Assembly (NCBI GenBank): GCA_026985975.1
Contig: JALSPL010000009.1
Coordinates: 1 to 6,543 of the forward strand
DNA: 6,543 nt
Source of the DNA: Anaerolineae bacterium
GTDB taxonomy: Bacteria; Chloroflexota; Anaerolineae; J102
Reading direction: 5' to 3'
Below are positions 1 through 6,338 of the stretch, piece after piece (the stretch's first letter is position 1; every line of letters begins with the position of its first letter). A program made the translations under genes and the position numbers. The notes beneath the pieces were generated by a model that saw only the letters and a list, made by a program, of their open reading frames with translations, did not search any database and was not told where the DNA came from.

Positions 1-102
1 GAAGCCCTTGCCGCAGACACCTTTTTCAACTACACTCAGCCTGCCAAAATCAAAAGAAACATTTTCCTTGATTTCATTAATTTTATGCCGAAAATGACTT
101 GA
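1..102 (+). CDS. Possible 3' end of an unidentified gene (partial)
   Basis: Frame 1 is open from the left edge to a TGA at 100-102 and encodes a 33-residue tail that includes FFNYTQPAKIKRN and ends in NFMPKMT. The composition is plausible for a protein C-terminus, with mixed hydrophobic, aromatic and basic residues. I do not recognise a family. The stretch is far more AT-rich than the rest of the window, so it is either a gene of different origin or not coding at all. A GC-rich hairpin starts 15 bases after the stop. An open frame this short can occur by chance, so confidence is low. Confidence 0.3.
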   Translation, partial: EALAADTFFNYTQPAKIKRNIFLDFINFMPKMT

Positions 103-117
103 CTTTTATCACAGTAT

Positions 118-137
118 CTCCCCCGCCAGCGGGGGAG
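118..137. repeat. GC-rich mini-hairpin, copy 1
   Basis: The arms CTCCCCCGC (118-126) and GCGGGGGAG (129-137) are perfect inverted repeats around a two-base loop. The plus strand then runs GAGGTTTT, a weak T-run, so it could end transcription of the gene at 1-102. The core CCCCCGC..GCGGGGG recurs at 198-217, which suggests a dispersed intergenic repeat rather than a dedicated terminator. Confidence 0.55.
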
Positions 138-197
138 GAGGTTTTCGGACTGCAAAAACTTTTCGTAATCTTTTTCATCACTGCTTTCTGGCAATCT

Positions 198-217
198 TCC
201 CCCCGCTTGCGGGGGGA
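198..217. repeat. GC-rich mini-hairpin, copy 2
   Basis: The arms TCCCCCCGC (198-206) and GCGGGGGGA (209-217) form a perfect 9-bp stem with a TT loop. It has the same core as the hairpin at 118-137 and is followed on the plus strand by ATTGAGGGGGG. It lies in the 185-base gap between the possible gene end at 102 and the HNH gene, where nothing else is recognisable. Confidence 0.55.
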
Positions 218-261
218 TTGAGGGGGGCGTCCTGCGGCAAGAAAGGAAAGTAATTTATAGA

Positions 262-285
262 CGACTGCTAAGCTTTTTTCAGTCG
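262..285 (-). terminator. Weak hairpin just after the HNH gene
   Basis: CGACTG (262-267) pairs with CAGTCG (280-285) across a 12-base loop containing six T on the plus strand. It begins two bases past the HNH stop in the minus-strand transcript. It is followed there by TCTATAAATT, which is AT-rich but not a proper U-run. It may be a poor terminator or a chance hairpin. Confidence 0.22.
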
Positions 286-287
286 AT

Positions 288-803
288 TCAGTATTGGCCC
301 GAGATGTACTTTTCCCAAACTTCATTGCGATGGGCGGGCGTCTTGAGCCAGACCAGCGCCACATAGCGGGGCCGGTAAGGCGGACGCAGCAGACGCATGT
401 GGGCTTCGGCGGGCGTGCGGTTGCCCTTGCGCTGATTGCAGCGCTTGCAGGCGGTGACGATGTTCTCCCAGGTCTTTTTGCCGCCCCGACTCTTGGGCAG
501 CACATGATCCAGCGTGAGCTGCGATGCGCCCGGGCGAGCGCCGCAGTACTGGCAGGTGTAGGCGTCGCGGGCGTATACCAGCCGCCGGGTCAGAGGCAGG
601 GCGAGATTGTGCGGCAGCTTGATGTAATGCCGCAAGCGGATCACCAGCGGCTGGGGGAATTGTGCGGATGCGGCCCGAATGAAACGATCCGTCGCTTCCA
701 CCAGCTCGGCTTTGTCTTTCAGCAGCAGCAAAATCGCCCGCCGCGTGGAAACCACGTGCAGCGGCTCATAGCTGGCGTTGAGCACCAAAACCTCGGCATT
801 CAT
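288..803 (-). CDS. HNH endonuclease family protein
   Basis: The product is a 171-residue single-domain HNH (beta-beta-alpha metal) nuclease-like protein. The fold is seen at residues 84-130. Zinc-knuckle pairs are C84-x-x-C87 and C119-x-x-C122. The catalytic motif is L-D99-H100-V-x-P-K-S-R-G-G, followed by N114 and CNQRKGNRTP, where N123 stands in the third HNH position. The N-terminus (VLVLNASYEPLHVVSTRRAI) is the conserved opening of a short bacterial HNH family found without a restriction or intein partner; its cellular role is, to my knowledge, unsettled, with DNA cleavage or repair inferred from the fold. The ATG start is supported by this conserved N-terminus and by a G-rich GGGGGA stretch about 5 bases upstream. 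The gene follows the tRNA array on the same strand, after a terminator-like hairpin, so it probably has its own promoter, which I could not identify. The reading frame is intact with no missing key residue. Confidence 0.9.
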   Translation of the reverse strand: MNAEVLVLNASYEPLHVVSTRRAILLLLKDKAELVEATDRFIRAASAQFPQPLVIRLRHYIKLPHNLALPLTRRLVYARDAYTCQYCGARPGASQLTLDHVLPKSRGGKKTWENIVTACKRCNQRKGNRTPAEAHMRLLRPPYRPRYVALVWLKTPAHRNEVWEKYISGQY

Positions 804-840
804 GCCATTCCCCCGAGACGAAAGTCATGTGCGCCGCATG

Positions 841-882
841 ATAAAACGCAAAATGCGCCCAGCATGAAACGCCGGACGCATT
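841..882 (-). terminator. Probable terminator of the stable-RNA array
   Basis: On the minus strand AATGCGTCC pairs with GGGCGCATT (9 bp including one G:U) across a 13-base loop (852-882). It is followed by TTGCGTTTTAT. It lies 18 bases downstream of tRNA-His and before the HNH gene, where the array would be expected to end. The T-rich tail is interrupted, so termination may be partial. Confidence 0.4.
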
Positions 883-899
883 GAGAGAAAGTATCGAGG

Positions 900-973
900 G
901 GTGGCCAACGGGACTTGAACCCGTAACCTCCTGGGCCACAACCAGGTGCTCTGCCTATTGAGCTATGGCCACC
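900..973 (-). tRNA. tRNA-His (GTG)
   Basis: The full cloverleaf reads on the minus strand. The acceptor is GTGGCCA/TGGCCAC, the anticodon stem is CCTGG/CCAGG with loop TTGTGGC, so the anticodon is GTG, and the T-loop is TTCAAGT. A histidine-specific extra G(-1) at 973 faces C73 at 900, the main identity element for histidyl-tRNA synthetase. CCA is not encoded; the genomic bases after C73 are CCT. It is the last tRNA of the array. Confidence 0.96.
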
Positions 974-1041
974 ATGTATGAGGTCGTCCAGGGTGTAAAG
1001 AAGCCGGAGCGAGTCGTGCGGCAACTCACCCCGGCGTCTAA

Positions 1042-1116
1042 TGGCTGGCGGGCAGGGACTCGAACCCCGACTAGCGGCTCCAAAGGCCGCCGTCCTGCCA
1101 ATTAGACGACCCGCCA
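1042..1116 (-). tRNA. tRNA-Gln (TTG), with encoded CCA
   Basis: The acceptor is TGGCGGG/CCCGCCA, the anticodon stem is GCGGC/GCCGC with loop CTTTGGA, so the anticodon is TTG, and the T-arm is CGGGG-TTCGAGT-CCCTG. The discriminator G is at 1045. It is the only tRNA here whose CCA end is in the DNA (1042-1044). The gap to tRNA-Phe is only 15 bases, A-rich on the plus strand. Confidence 0.96.
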
Positions 1117-1131
1117 AAAAAGGCAAAAAGG

Positions 1132-1204
1132 TGCCGAGGGGCAGACTTGAACTGCCGACACCGCAATTTTCAGTCGCGTGCTCTACCAACTGAGCTACCT
1201 CGGC
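1132..1204 (-). tRNA. tRNA-Phe (GAA)
   Basis: The 73-base cloverleaf has acceptor GCCGAGG/CCTCGGC, D-arm GCTC..GAGC, anticodon stem CGCGA/TTGCG with loop CTGAAAA (anticodon GAA) and T-arm GGCAG-TTCAAGT-CTGCC. The discriminator is A. The next genomic bases are CCT, so CCA is not encoded. A hairpin with a T-run ends just before its 5' end. Confidence 0.96.
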
Positions 1205-1232
1205 AAAAAGAGAGGGCTGACGGGCAGCCCTC
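1205..1232 (-). terminator. Terminator-like hairpin between tRNA-Gly and tRNA-Phe
   Basis: On the minus strand GAGGGCTG pairs perfectly with CAGCCCTC around a five-base loop (1212-1232), and TCTTTTTG follows. This has the form of a Rho-independent terminator. It ends about 7 bases before the mature 5' end of tRNA-Phe, leaving no room for another promoter, so some readthrough is required. It may instead be an attenuator or a processing hairpin. Confidence 0.45.
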
Positions 1233-1238
1233 GGGGAA

Positions 1239-1314
<76 letters not shown>

Positions 1315-1362
1315 GGCGATGAAGTAATGATGAAGGACCGACTGGGAAGAGGCGCCGAAGAG

Positions 1363-1435
<73 letters not shown>

Positions 1436-1452
1436 GCACCGGGCGATGATAG

Positions 1453-1536
1453 TGCCGACGAGAGGACTCGAACCTCCACGACCTGTCGGTCAACAGATCC
1501 TAAGTCTGTCGCGTCTGCCAATTCCGCCACGTCGGC
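1453..1536 (-). tRNA. tRNA-Leu (TAG)
   Basis: This is an 84-base type II tRNA with acceptor GCCGACG/CGTCGGC, anticodon stem ACAGA/TCTGT with loop CTTAGGA (anticodon TAG), a long variable arm (TGACCGACAGGTCG) and T-arm GGAGG-TTCGAGT-CCTCT. The discriminator is A and CCA is not encoded. It is the first tRNA after rnpB, 22 bases from its predicted 3' end. The first nine bases of the tRNA (GCCGACGTG) are repeated in the leader (plus-strand positions 1538-1546). Confidence 0.95.
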
Positions 1537-1558
1537 GCACGTCGGCACGATAAAGCCT

Positions 1559-1983
1559 GGAAGATAAATGGGAGTACTCCCGATTCTGTTCGAAACCGCC
1601 ATCTGTCTCACACCCCCGAGGGATGTGGTGGCTCCTGGCTTGCCGGGCGTGACCCGGCCTCACCGTCGCCACTGCGACGAGACCAAACCCTGACGGGCCT
1701 GGCCCACTCGCCTTGCTCCCAGTTGCACGCTCGCCTAGCCGATTGCATTGCTGCAACCGCTGGTGGGCTCTTACCCCACCCTTTCAGCCCTTACCCGCAC
1801 CTGCCGAAGGCAGGCCGCTGGCGGGATTACTCTCTGTTGCGGTTGTAGTCGCCACGCCGTTGCCGACGTGACGCCCTCACTTGCTGTTTCATGAGGCAAC
1901 CTTACCACCGGGCGGGTGGTGGGGAGTCGGGAAGTTCCTCTACCGGTTCGAGACCGGCAGCGGCGGTTCTCCATTTATCTTCC
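1559..1983 (-). ncRNA. rnpB: RNase P RNA (catalytic subunit)
   Basis: This is the RNA component of ribonuclease P, which removes 5' leaders from tRNA precursors. The ends are set by helix P1: GGAAGATAAATGG (minus strand, 1983-1971) pairs perfectly with CCATTTATCTTCC (1571-1559). P2 is GAACCGCC with GGCGGTTTC. Landmarks of bacterial RNase P RNA follow in order: GAGGAA at the start of CR-I, CAACAGAGAGTAA (1827-1839), GGTAAGGGCTGAAAGGGTGG and GGTAAGAGCCCACC (1762-1795), GGAGCAAGGC (1710-1719), and ACAGAA (1584-1589) of CR-V. P4 forms from ACT-T-CCCGA (1927-1935) and TCGGG-AGT (1576-1583), keeping the bulged U, although its sequence differs from the Escherichia coli version. The length of about 425 bases fits a type-A-like molecule. 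No terminator separates it from tRNA-Leu, so it is probably cut from a longer transcript. Confidence 0.95.
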
Positions 1984-2021
1984 GGATGTCCGGGTCATGT
2001 CAAAGTGCTTCAACGATGGGC

Positions 2022-2050
2022 ATTATAGCATTGCCAACCAGGATTGTCAA
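2022..2050 (-). promoter_or_regulatory. Consensus sigma-70 promoter for rnpB and the tRNA array
   Basis: On the minus strand TTGACA (2050-2045), a 17-base spacer and TATAAT (2027-2022) form a perfect consensus promoter. Transcription should start near 2014-2016, about 30 bases upstream of the predicted rnpB 5' end. Such strength suits a stable-RNA operon. The leader includes CCGGACATCCGG (1993-1982), a small hairpin that overlaps the first bases of P1. Confidence 0.88.
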
Positions 2051-2175
2051 GATGCAAAATCATCAAAAATCAGCAGGCTCCCGATTCGTTTCATCTCCGG
2101 AAGATAGCGGCAATGGGGCCAGGCCCGAGACGCATGGGCTCGGTGGACAGGCGGGCAAAAGTTGCAAAAGTGTGC

Positions 2176-2181
2176 GATAAT
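2176..2181 (+). promoter_or_regulatory. Possible -10 box for the membrane regulator
   Basis: GATAAT, preceded by TGTGC, lies 17 bases upstream of the first ATG. No good -35 box sits at the right distance; TGGACA at 2144-2149 is 26 bases away. If used, it would give a very short 5' leader. Confidence 0.22.
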
Positions 2182-2198
2182 TCGGAAAATAGAAGGGT

Positions 2199-4115
2199 AT
2201 GATGATCACCATGTCCGAGTTTCCCTCCTGGCTGAGCGTTCTCGAAATCGGCAATCAGATATTTTCCGCCGCGATCCTGATCCTCAGCTTCTCGCTCTTT
2301 GTCTACGTCCTCACCTTTAATCTGCACAGCAAGGTGGGACGCGCTTTCGCCGCGCTGCTGCTGGGCGTCGTCATCGTCTATTCGGGCGATGTGGTGCTGC
2401 CGCAGGTGGATTGGGCGGAGAGCTGGCTGCGTTTTCAGTGGCTGGGCATCGCCCTGGTGCCGGCCGCGTATCTGCATTTTTCGCGGGCGGTGCTGCTGGC
2501 GGTGTGGCTGCGGCCCGATCGTTTTCGCTGGCGGTGGATTATACGCGGCGCGTATGCGGCCAGTCTGCTCTTTGCCCTCCTGGCGTTGTTCACCAACATC
2601 CTGGTGCAATCGCCCTCGGGCGAGATGCCCGTGTCCAATCTGCGGCCCGGCCCGCTCTTTCCCCTCTTCACCCTCTACTTCATCGTCGCCACCCTGGCGG
2701 GGGGATGGAACCTGCTTCTGGCCCGCTGGCATGTCCGCACCCACACCGCCCGCCGTCGCCTCACCTATCTGTTGTGGAGCTTCGTCGCCCCGGGCCTCGG
2801 CGTTTTCCCCTACCTGATTCTGGTCACCAGCGCCGGTCAGACCCGCCCCGAGCTGGTGCTGATTTTGGCCAGCATCGCCAACGCGGCCGTGGGCGTCATG
2901 CTGGTGGCCATGGCCTACAGCGTCGCCTACTATGGCGTCTTCGCCCCCGACCGGGTGGTCAAGCGCCAGTTGCTCTATTTCATCCTGCGCGGGCCGGTGG
3001 TGGCCTCCATTGTGGTGGCGCTGATCTTCACCGTGCCCAAAGTGGAAGCCATCGTAGGTCTGCCGCCCGACACCGCCCTGACCTTCTTTGTGGTCATCAC
3101 CATCGTCCTGGCCCAGATCATCCTCTACCTGGGCCAGCCCTGGATCGACCGCTTTCTCTATCGCAACGAGATGGCGGAAGTGGCGTGGCTGCGCACGCTG
3201 GAGACCCGCCTGATGACCAGCGGCGATCTCAGTCAGTTTCTGGAAAATGTGCTGGTGACGCTGTGCAATGTCTGCGACGTGGATCAGGGCTTTGTGGCGC
3301 TGCCGGGCGAGAGCGAAGTGCGGCTGGAAGCAGTGGTGGGGGATGAAGAGGAGGCCCGGCGCGTGCTTTCGCTGCCCGAAACCCAGCAATTGCTGACGAC
3401 ATCCGAACCGGAAAACGGGTTCGTCAAAGTGAACGGCTACATCGTCCGCTGTCTGATCAACCGACACACCGACGAGAACATGGGCATTTTGGCGCTGCAC
3501 ACCGCCTGTCCTACGTTGGCCGAAATGGATGAAGAAACGGCGCTGGTGATAGAGCACCTGTTGCGGCGGGCGGAGATCGCGGTCGAGGATCGACGATTGC
3601 AAATGGACGTTTTCGAAGCGCTGCGGCCCATCATGCCGGAGATGGAGGTGATGCAAGCGCTGCGCGGGGCCGTGCCCTATGTCATTCGCCCCGAGAATGG
3701 CGAATCGGCCGCCGCGCTGCTGCAACAGCCGGAGTTCTATGAATGGGTGCGGGGGGCGCTGACGCACTTCTGGGGCGGACCCAAGCTGAGCGGAAGTCCA
3801 CTGCTGAACATGGCCGTGGTGCGGCGGCAACTGGCCAGCTATGAGAATTCGCCGACGCGGGCGCTGCGGGCCATCTTGCAGGAGGCCATCGAGCATCAAC
3901 GCCCGCCGGGCGAGCGACAGATGACCACGTCGGAGTGGCTGCTTTACAATATCCTCGATTTGAAGTATCTTCAGGGCAAGAAAGTGCGCGAAGTGGCCCA
4001 AAAGCTGGCCATCAGCGAGTCGGATCTCTATCGCAAACAGCGCACCGCCATCGCCGAAGTCGCCCGCGCCCTGGCGGAGATGGAAGCGGAGGCGTCGGAA
4101 GAAGAAAAGGCATAA
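2199..4115 (+). CDS. Polytopic membrane protein with GAF-like domain and C-terminal helix-turn-helix
   Basis: The product is a 638-residue putative membrane-bound regulator. About seven hydrophobic helices (roughly residues 21-40, 48-66, 80-103, 115-133, 152-175, 188-210, 219-245) resemble the N-terminal 7TM sensor block of some histidine kinases. Two more follow near 259-280 and 291-313. Residues about 335-465 look like a cytosolic GAF domain, ending in the pattern GILALHTACPTL..MDEETALVIEHLLRRAEIAVEDR. No kinase H, N, G or DGC motifs are present. Residues about 520-625 form an all-helical module (GGPKLSGSPLLNMAVVRRQL, then EWLLYNILDLKYLQG) ending in a predicted helix-turn-helix, VREVAQKLAISESDLYRKQR (596-615). 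The tail is acidic. I infer that a membrane or ligand signal is passed to a DNA-binding tail without a phosphorelay. AGAAGG at 2191-2196 is too close to the ATG at 2199 and suits the ATG at 2202 better; 2211 is a third option. It diverges from rnpB and is followed 60 bases later by ftsK. Confidence 0.88.
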   Translation: MMITMSEFPSWLSVLEIGNQIFSAAILILSFSLFVYVLTFNLHSKVGRAFAALLLGVVIVYSGDVVLPQVDWAESWLRFQWLGIALVPAAYLHFSRAVLLAVWLRPDRFRWRWIIRGAYAASLLFALLALFTNILVQSPSGEMPVSNLRPGPLFPLFTLYFIVATLAGGWNLLLARWHVRTHTARRRLTYLLWSFVAPGLGVFPYLILVTSAGQTRPELVLILASIANAAVGVMLVAMAYSVAYYGVFAPDRVVKRQLLYFILRGPVVASIVVALIFTVPKVEAIVGLPPDTALTFFVVITIVLAQIILYLGQPWIDRFLYRNEMAEVAWLRTLETRLMTSGDLSQFLENVLVTLCNVCDVDQGFVALPGESEVRLEAVVGDEEEARRVLSLPETQQLLTTSEPENGFVKVNGYIVRCLINRHTDENMGILALHTACPTLAEMDEETALVIEHLLRRAEIAVEDRRLQMDVFEALRPIMPEMEVMQALRGAVPYVIRPENGESAAALLQQPEFYEWVRGALTHFWGGPKLSGSPLLNMAVVRRQLASYENSPTRALRAILQEAIEHQRPPGERQMTTSEWLLYNILDLKYLQGKKVREVAQKLAISESDLYRKQRTAIAEVARALAEMEAEASEEEKA

Positions 4116-4175
4116 CCCGCCGCCCCCTCTCTTCGTCCCCCAAGCATTTTCATACACTCCCCCACATCCCCCATC

Positions 4176-6338
4176 ATGTCTGGAAAAAAACGCGCCGCAG
4201 CCCGACGCCTTCAAATCTCGATTCTGGGCGCAATTTCTGCGCTCTTCGGCTTCGCCGCTCTTTATGAGTTGACCACTGATCCCTCGGGCAAGCATTTTCT
4301 GCACACGCTCCTGGGATCGGGTGCATGGCCCTTTGCACTATTCATCACGTTGCTGGGAGCGGCCATGATGTTCTGGCCGCAGTTGGAAAAACGCCTGGGC
4401 AGTTATTGGTACGCCGAGGCGCTGCTGGGACTGCTGTTGATGTATCTGGCGCTGCTGACCATATTCAGCGCCCGGTTGCACGTCCCGGATCCCTATCGGG
4501 CGGCGATGGCGGGCCGGGGCGGCGGCATGGTGGGCTGGGCGCTGGCGCAATTGTCTCTGATGTATCTGGGAACGCTGCCCACCTGGGCGTTGCTGCTGAC
4601 CATGCTTGTCGGCGGCGGGTATCTCATCTATCTTTACACGCCTTTGCGCCTGCTGACCGTGCCGGGCGTCTCGCTGACATGGATAGAGCCGCAGCCGCCG
4701 GCGGAGATGGCGCAGCCGCCACAACCACAGAAGCGCCCAGCGCCAAAAAAAACGCCCCGAAAGCGTGAAAAAACGCCAGGCAAAACCGCGCGACCGGAAC
4801 GATCATCGCCAACGAAGAAAAAACGCCCGGCCCAGAAGGCTGGAGCGGATAAGAAGGCAAGACGCAAGGGCCAGCGCGGCGCTTCTTCCCGCAAAAAAAC
4901 AACCCAGAAGGCCCCGCAGCGCCCCATGAGCAGCGCGCTGCCGCCCCTGAGCCTGCTGCACCAGGCGGATGAAGGGGACGCGCCTCATGAGCAGGCCCAA
5001 ATCATGGCCAAGATCATCGAGGAAACGCTGGCCAGTTTCGACATCCCCGCCCGGATTGTGCAGATCAACGTAGGGCCCACGGTGACGCAGTTCGGCGTGC
5101 AGCCGGGAACGTATGAGAAGAACGGGCAGAAGGTGCGGGTGCGCATCAGTAAGATCGTGGCGCTGGCCGATGATCTGGCGTTGGCGCTGGCCGCGAGTCC
5201 GGTGCGCATGGAGGCCCCGGTGCCGGGCGAACCCTACATCGGCATCGAGGTTCCCAATCCCGAACCCACGCTGGTGAGCCTGCGCGGCGTGCTGGAGGCG
5301 GATGGATTCAGGGAGGTCGACAGTCCCCTGGCCATCCCTCTGGGACGGGATGTCAGCGGCGAGGCGGTGGTGGCGGATCTGCACAAACTGCCGCATCTGC
5401 TCATCGCCGGGGCCACCGGTTCGGGCAAGTCGGTGGCCATGAACGCCATCATCAGCGGTTTGCTGTTCAACAATACGCCCGAGCAGGTGAAGATGGTGAT
5501 GGTGGACCCCAAGCGGGTGGAGTTCCCCGGCTACAATGGCATCCCTCACCTGCTGGCGCCGGTGGTGACGGACCCGGAGCAGGCCAGTGGCGCCCTGAGC
5601 TGGCTGCTGGTGGAGATGGACGAACGCTATCGCAAATTCTCGGAGGCGGGCGTGCGCAACATCGGCGGTTACAACGAGAAACTGCCGCCCGAGCAGCGCC
5701 TGCCCTACATCGTCATGTTCGTAGACGAGCTGGCCGACCTGATGATGACCTCGCCCGAAGTCATCGAGGCCAAGCTGGTGCGGCTGGCGCAAATGGCCCG
5801 GGCCACGGGCATTCATCTGGTCATCGCCACTCAGCGCCCCTCGGTGGATGTGGTGACAGGGCTGATCAAGGCCAATTTCCCCGCCCGTCTCGCCTTCGCC
5901 GTCTCCAGCCAGATCGATTCGCGAGTGATTCTGGATGAACCGGGCGCGGAAAAGCTGCTGGGCCGCGGCGATGGCATCTTCATGGCCCCGGACAGCCCCC
6001 AACTGCGCCGCATCCAGGGCTGTTTTGTCAGTGATGGCGAAATTCAGGCGCTGGTGGGATGGTGGCAATCACAAACGCCCCGGCAGCCCCATGATCCCAC
6101 CGCGGCTCGTTTCCCCTGGACCGATATGATGGTGGCGGAGGCCAACGCCGATGATCTTTTCTACATGGCGGTGGAGACGGTGCGCGGCCGTCAGAGCATC
6201 TCGGCCTCGGCCTTGCAGCGCATGATGAACATCGGTTATCCCAAGGCGGCCCGGCTCATCGAGGAGCTGATGGAAGAGGGCGTCATCGGCCCGGAAGTGG
6301 ACAAACGCACCGGGCATCCGGTGTTGATCGAGGAGTAG
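4176..6338 (+). CDS. ftsK: DNA translocase FtsK/SpoIIIE
   Basis: The product is a 720-residue septal DNA pump that moves chromosome ends across the closing division site. Four to five membrane helices lie between residues about 13 and 157. Residues about 171-250 are a linker rich in Lys, Arg, Pro and Ala. The alpha region starts near 268 (QAQIMAKIIEETLASF..VTQFGVQPG). The motor has Walker A GATGSGKS (412-419), the DPKRVEF motif (444-450), Walker B IVMFVDELADL with D517/E518, and ATQRPS (551-556). The C-terminal gamma winged helix (about 658-717, with SALQRMMNIGYPKAARLIEE) is the domain that reads polar DNA signals in known FtsK proteins. All key residues are present, so it should be functional. 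The linker is short and basic compared with the long Pro/Gln-rich linker of E. coli FtsK. No Shine-Dalgarno sequence precedes the ATG; the 25 bases upstream are C- and A-rich. The start is still favoured because the basic N-terminus leads straight into the first membrane helix. Confidence 0.97.
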   Translation: MSGKKRAAARRLQISILGAISALFGFAALYELTTDPSGKHFLHTLLGSGAWPFALFITLLGAAMMFWPQLEKRLGSYWYAEALLGLLLMYLALLTIFSARLHVPDPYRAAMAGRGGGMVGWALAQLSLMYLGTLPTWALLLTMLVGGGYLIYLYTPLRLLTVPGVSLTWIEPQPPAEMAQPPQPQKRPAPKKTPRKREKTPGKTARPERSSPTKKKRPAQKAGADKKARRKGQRGASSRKKTTQKAPQRPMSSALPPLSLLHQADEGDAPHEQAQIMAKIIEETLASFDIPARIVQINVGPTVTQFGVQPGTYEKNGQKVRVRISKIVALADDLALALAASPVRMEAPVPGEPYIGIEVPNPEPTLVSLRGVLEADGFREVDSPLAIPLGRDVSGEAVVADLHKLPHLLIAGATGSGKSVAMNAIISGLLFNNTPEQVKMVMVDPKRVEFPGYNGIPHLLAPVVTDPEQASGALSWLLVEMDERYRKFSEAGVRNIGGYNEKLPPEQRLPYIVMFVDELADLMMTSPEVIEAKLVRLAQMARATGIHLVIATQRPSVDVVTGLIKANFPARLAFAVSSQIDSRVILDEPGAEKLLGRGDGIFMAPDSPQLRRIQGCFVSDGEIQALVGWWQSQTPRQPHDPTAARFPWTDMMVAEANADDLFYMAVETVRGRQSISASALQRMMNIGYPKAARLIEELMEEGVIGPEVDKRTGHPVLIEE

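Noticed and set aside
36..77. Minus-strand mini-frame MKSRKMFLLILAG then stop, resembling a lipoprotein signal peptide
   Set aside because: It stops after 13 codons, just where a lipobox Cys would be expected. It is too short to support even as a pseudogene and lies over the possible plus-strand coding end.
294..884. 196-codon plus-strand open frame
   Set aside because: It is antisense to the HNH nuclease, whose catalytic motifs are intact. It has no recognisable domain.
974..1041. Possible internal promoter (TTGCCG, TTTACA) between tRNA-Gln and tRNA-His
   Set aside because: The boxes are poor matches with about 19 bases between them; it is no better than chance.
1559..1983. tmRNA as an alternative identity for the structured RNA
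   Set aside because: There is no tRNA-Ala-like end or tag-peptide frame, while P1, P2, P4 and the conserved RNase P segments are all present.
2091..4304. 737-codon open frame on the minus strand, rich in His, Gln and Gly
   Set aside because: It lies antisense to the membrane regulator, has low-complexity composition without domains, and would run into the rnpB promoter region. Long antisense frames are expected in GC-rich genes.
4803..6068. 421-codon open frame on the minus strand
   Set aside because: It is antisense to the highly conserved FtsK motor, and its composition is that of a reverse-strand shadow.
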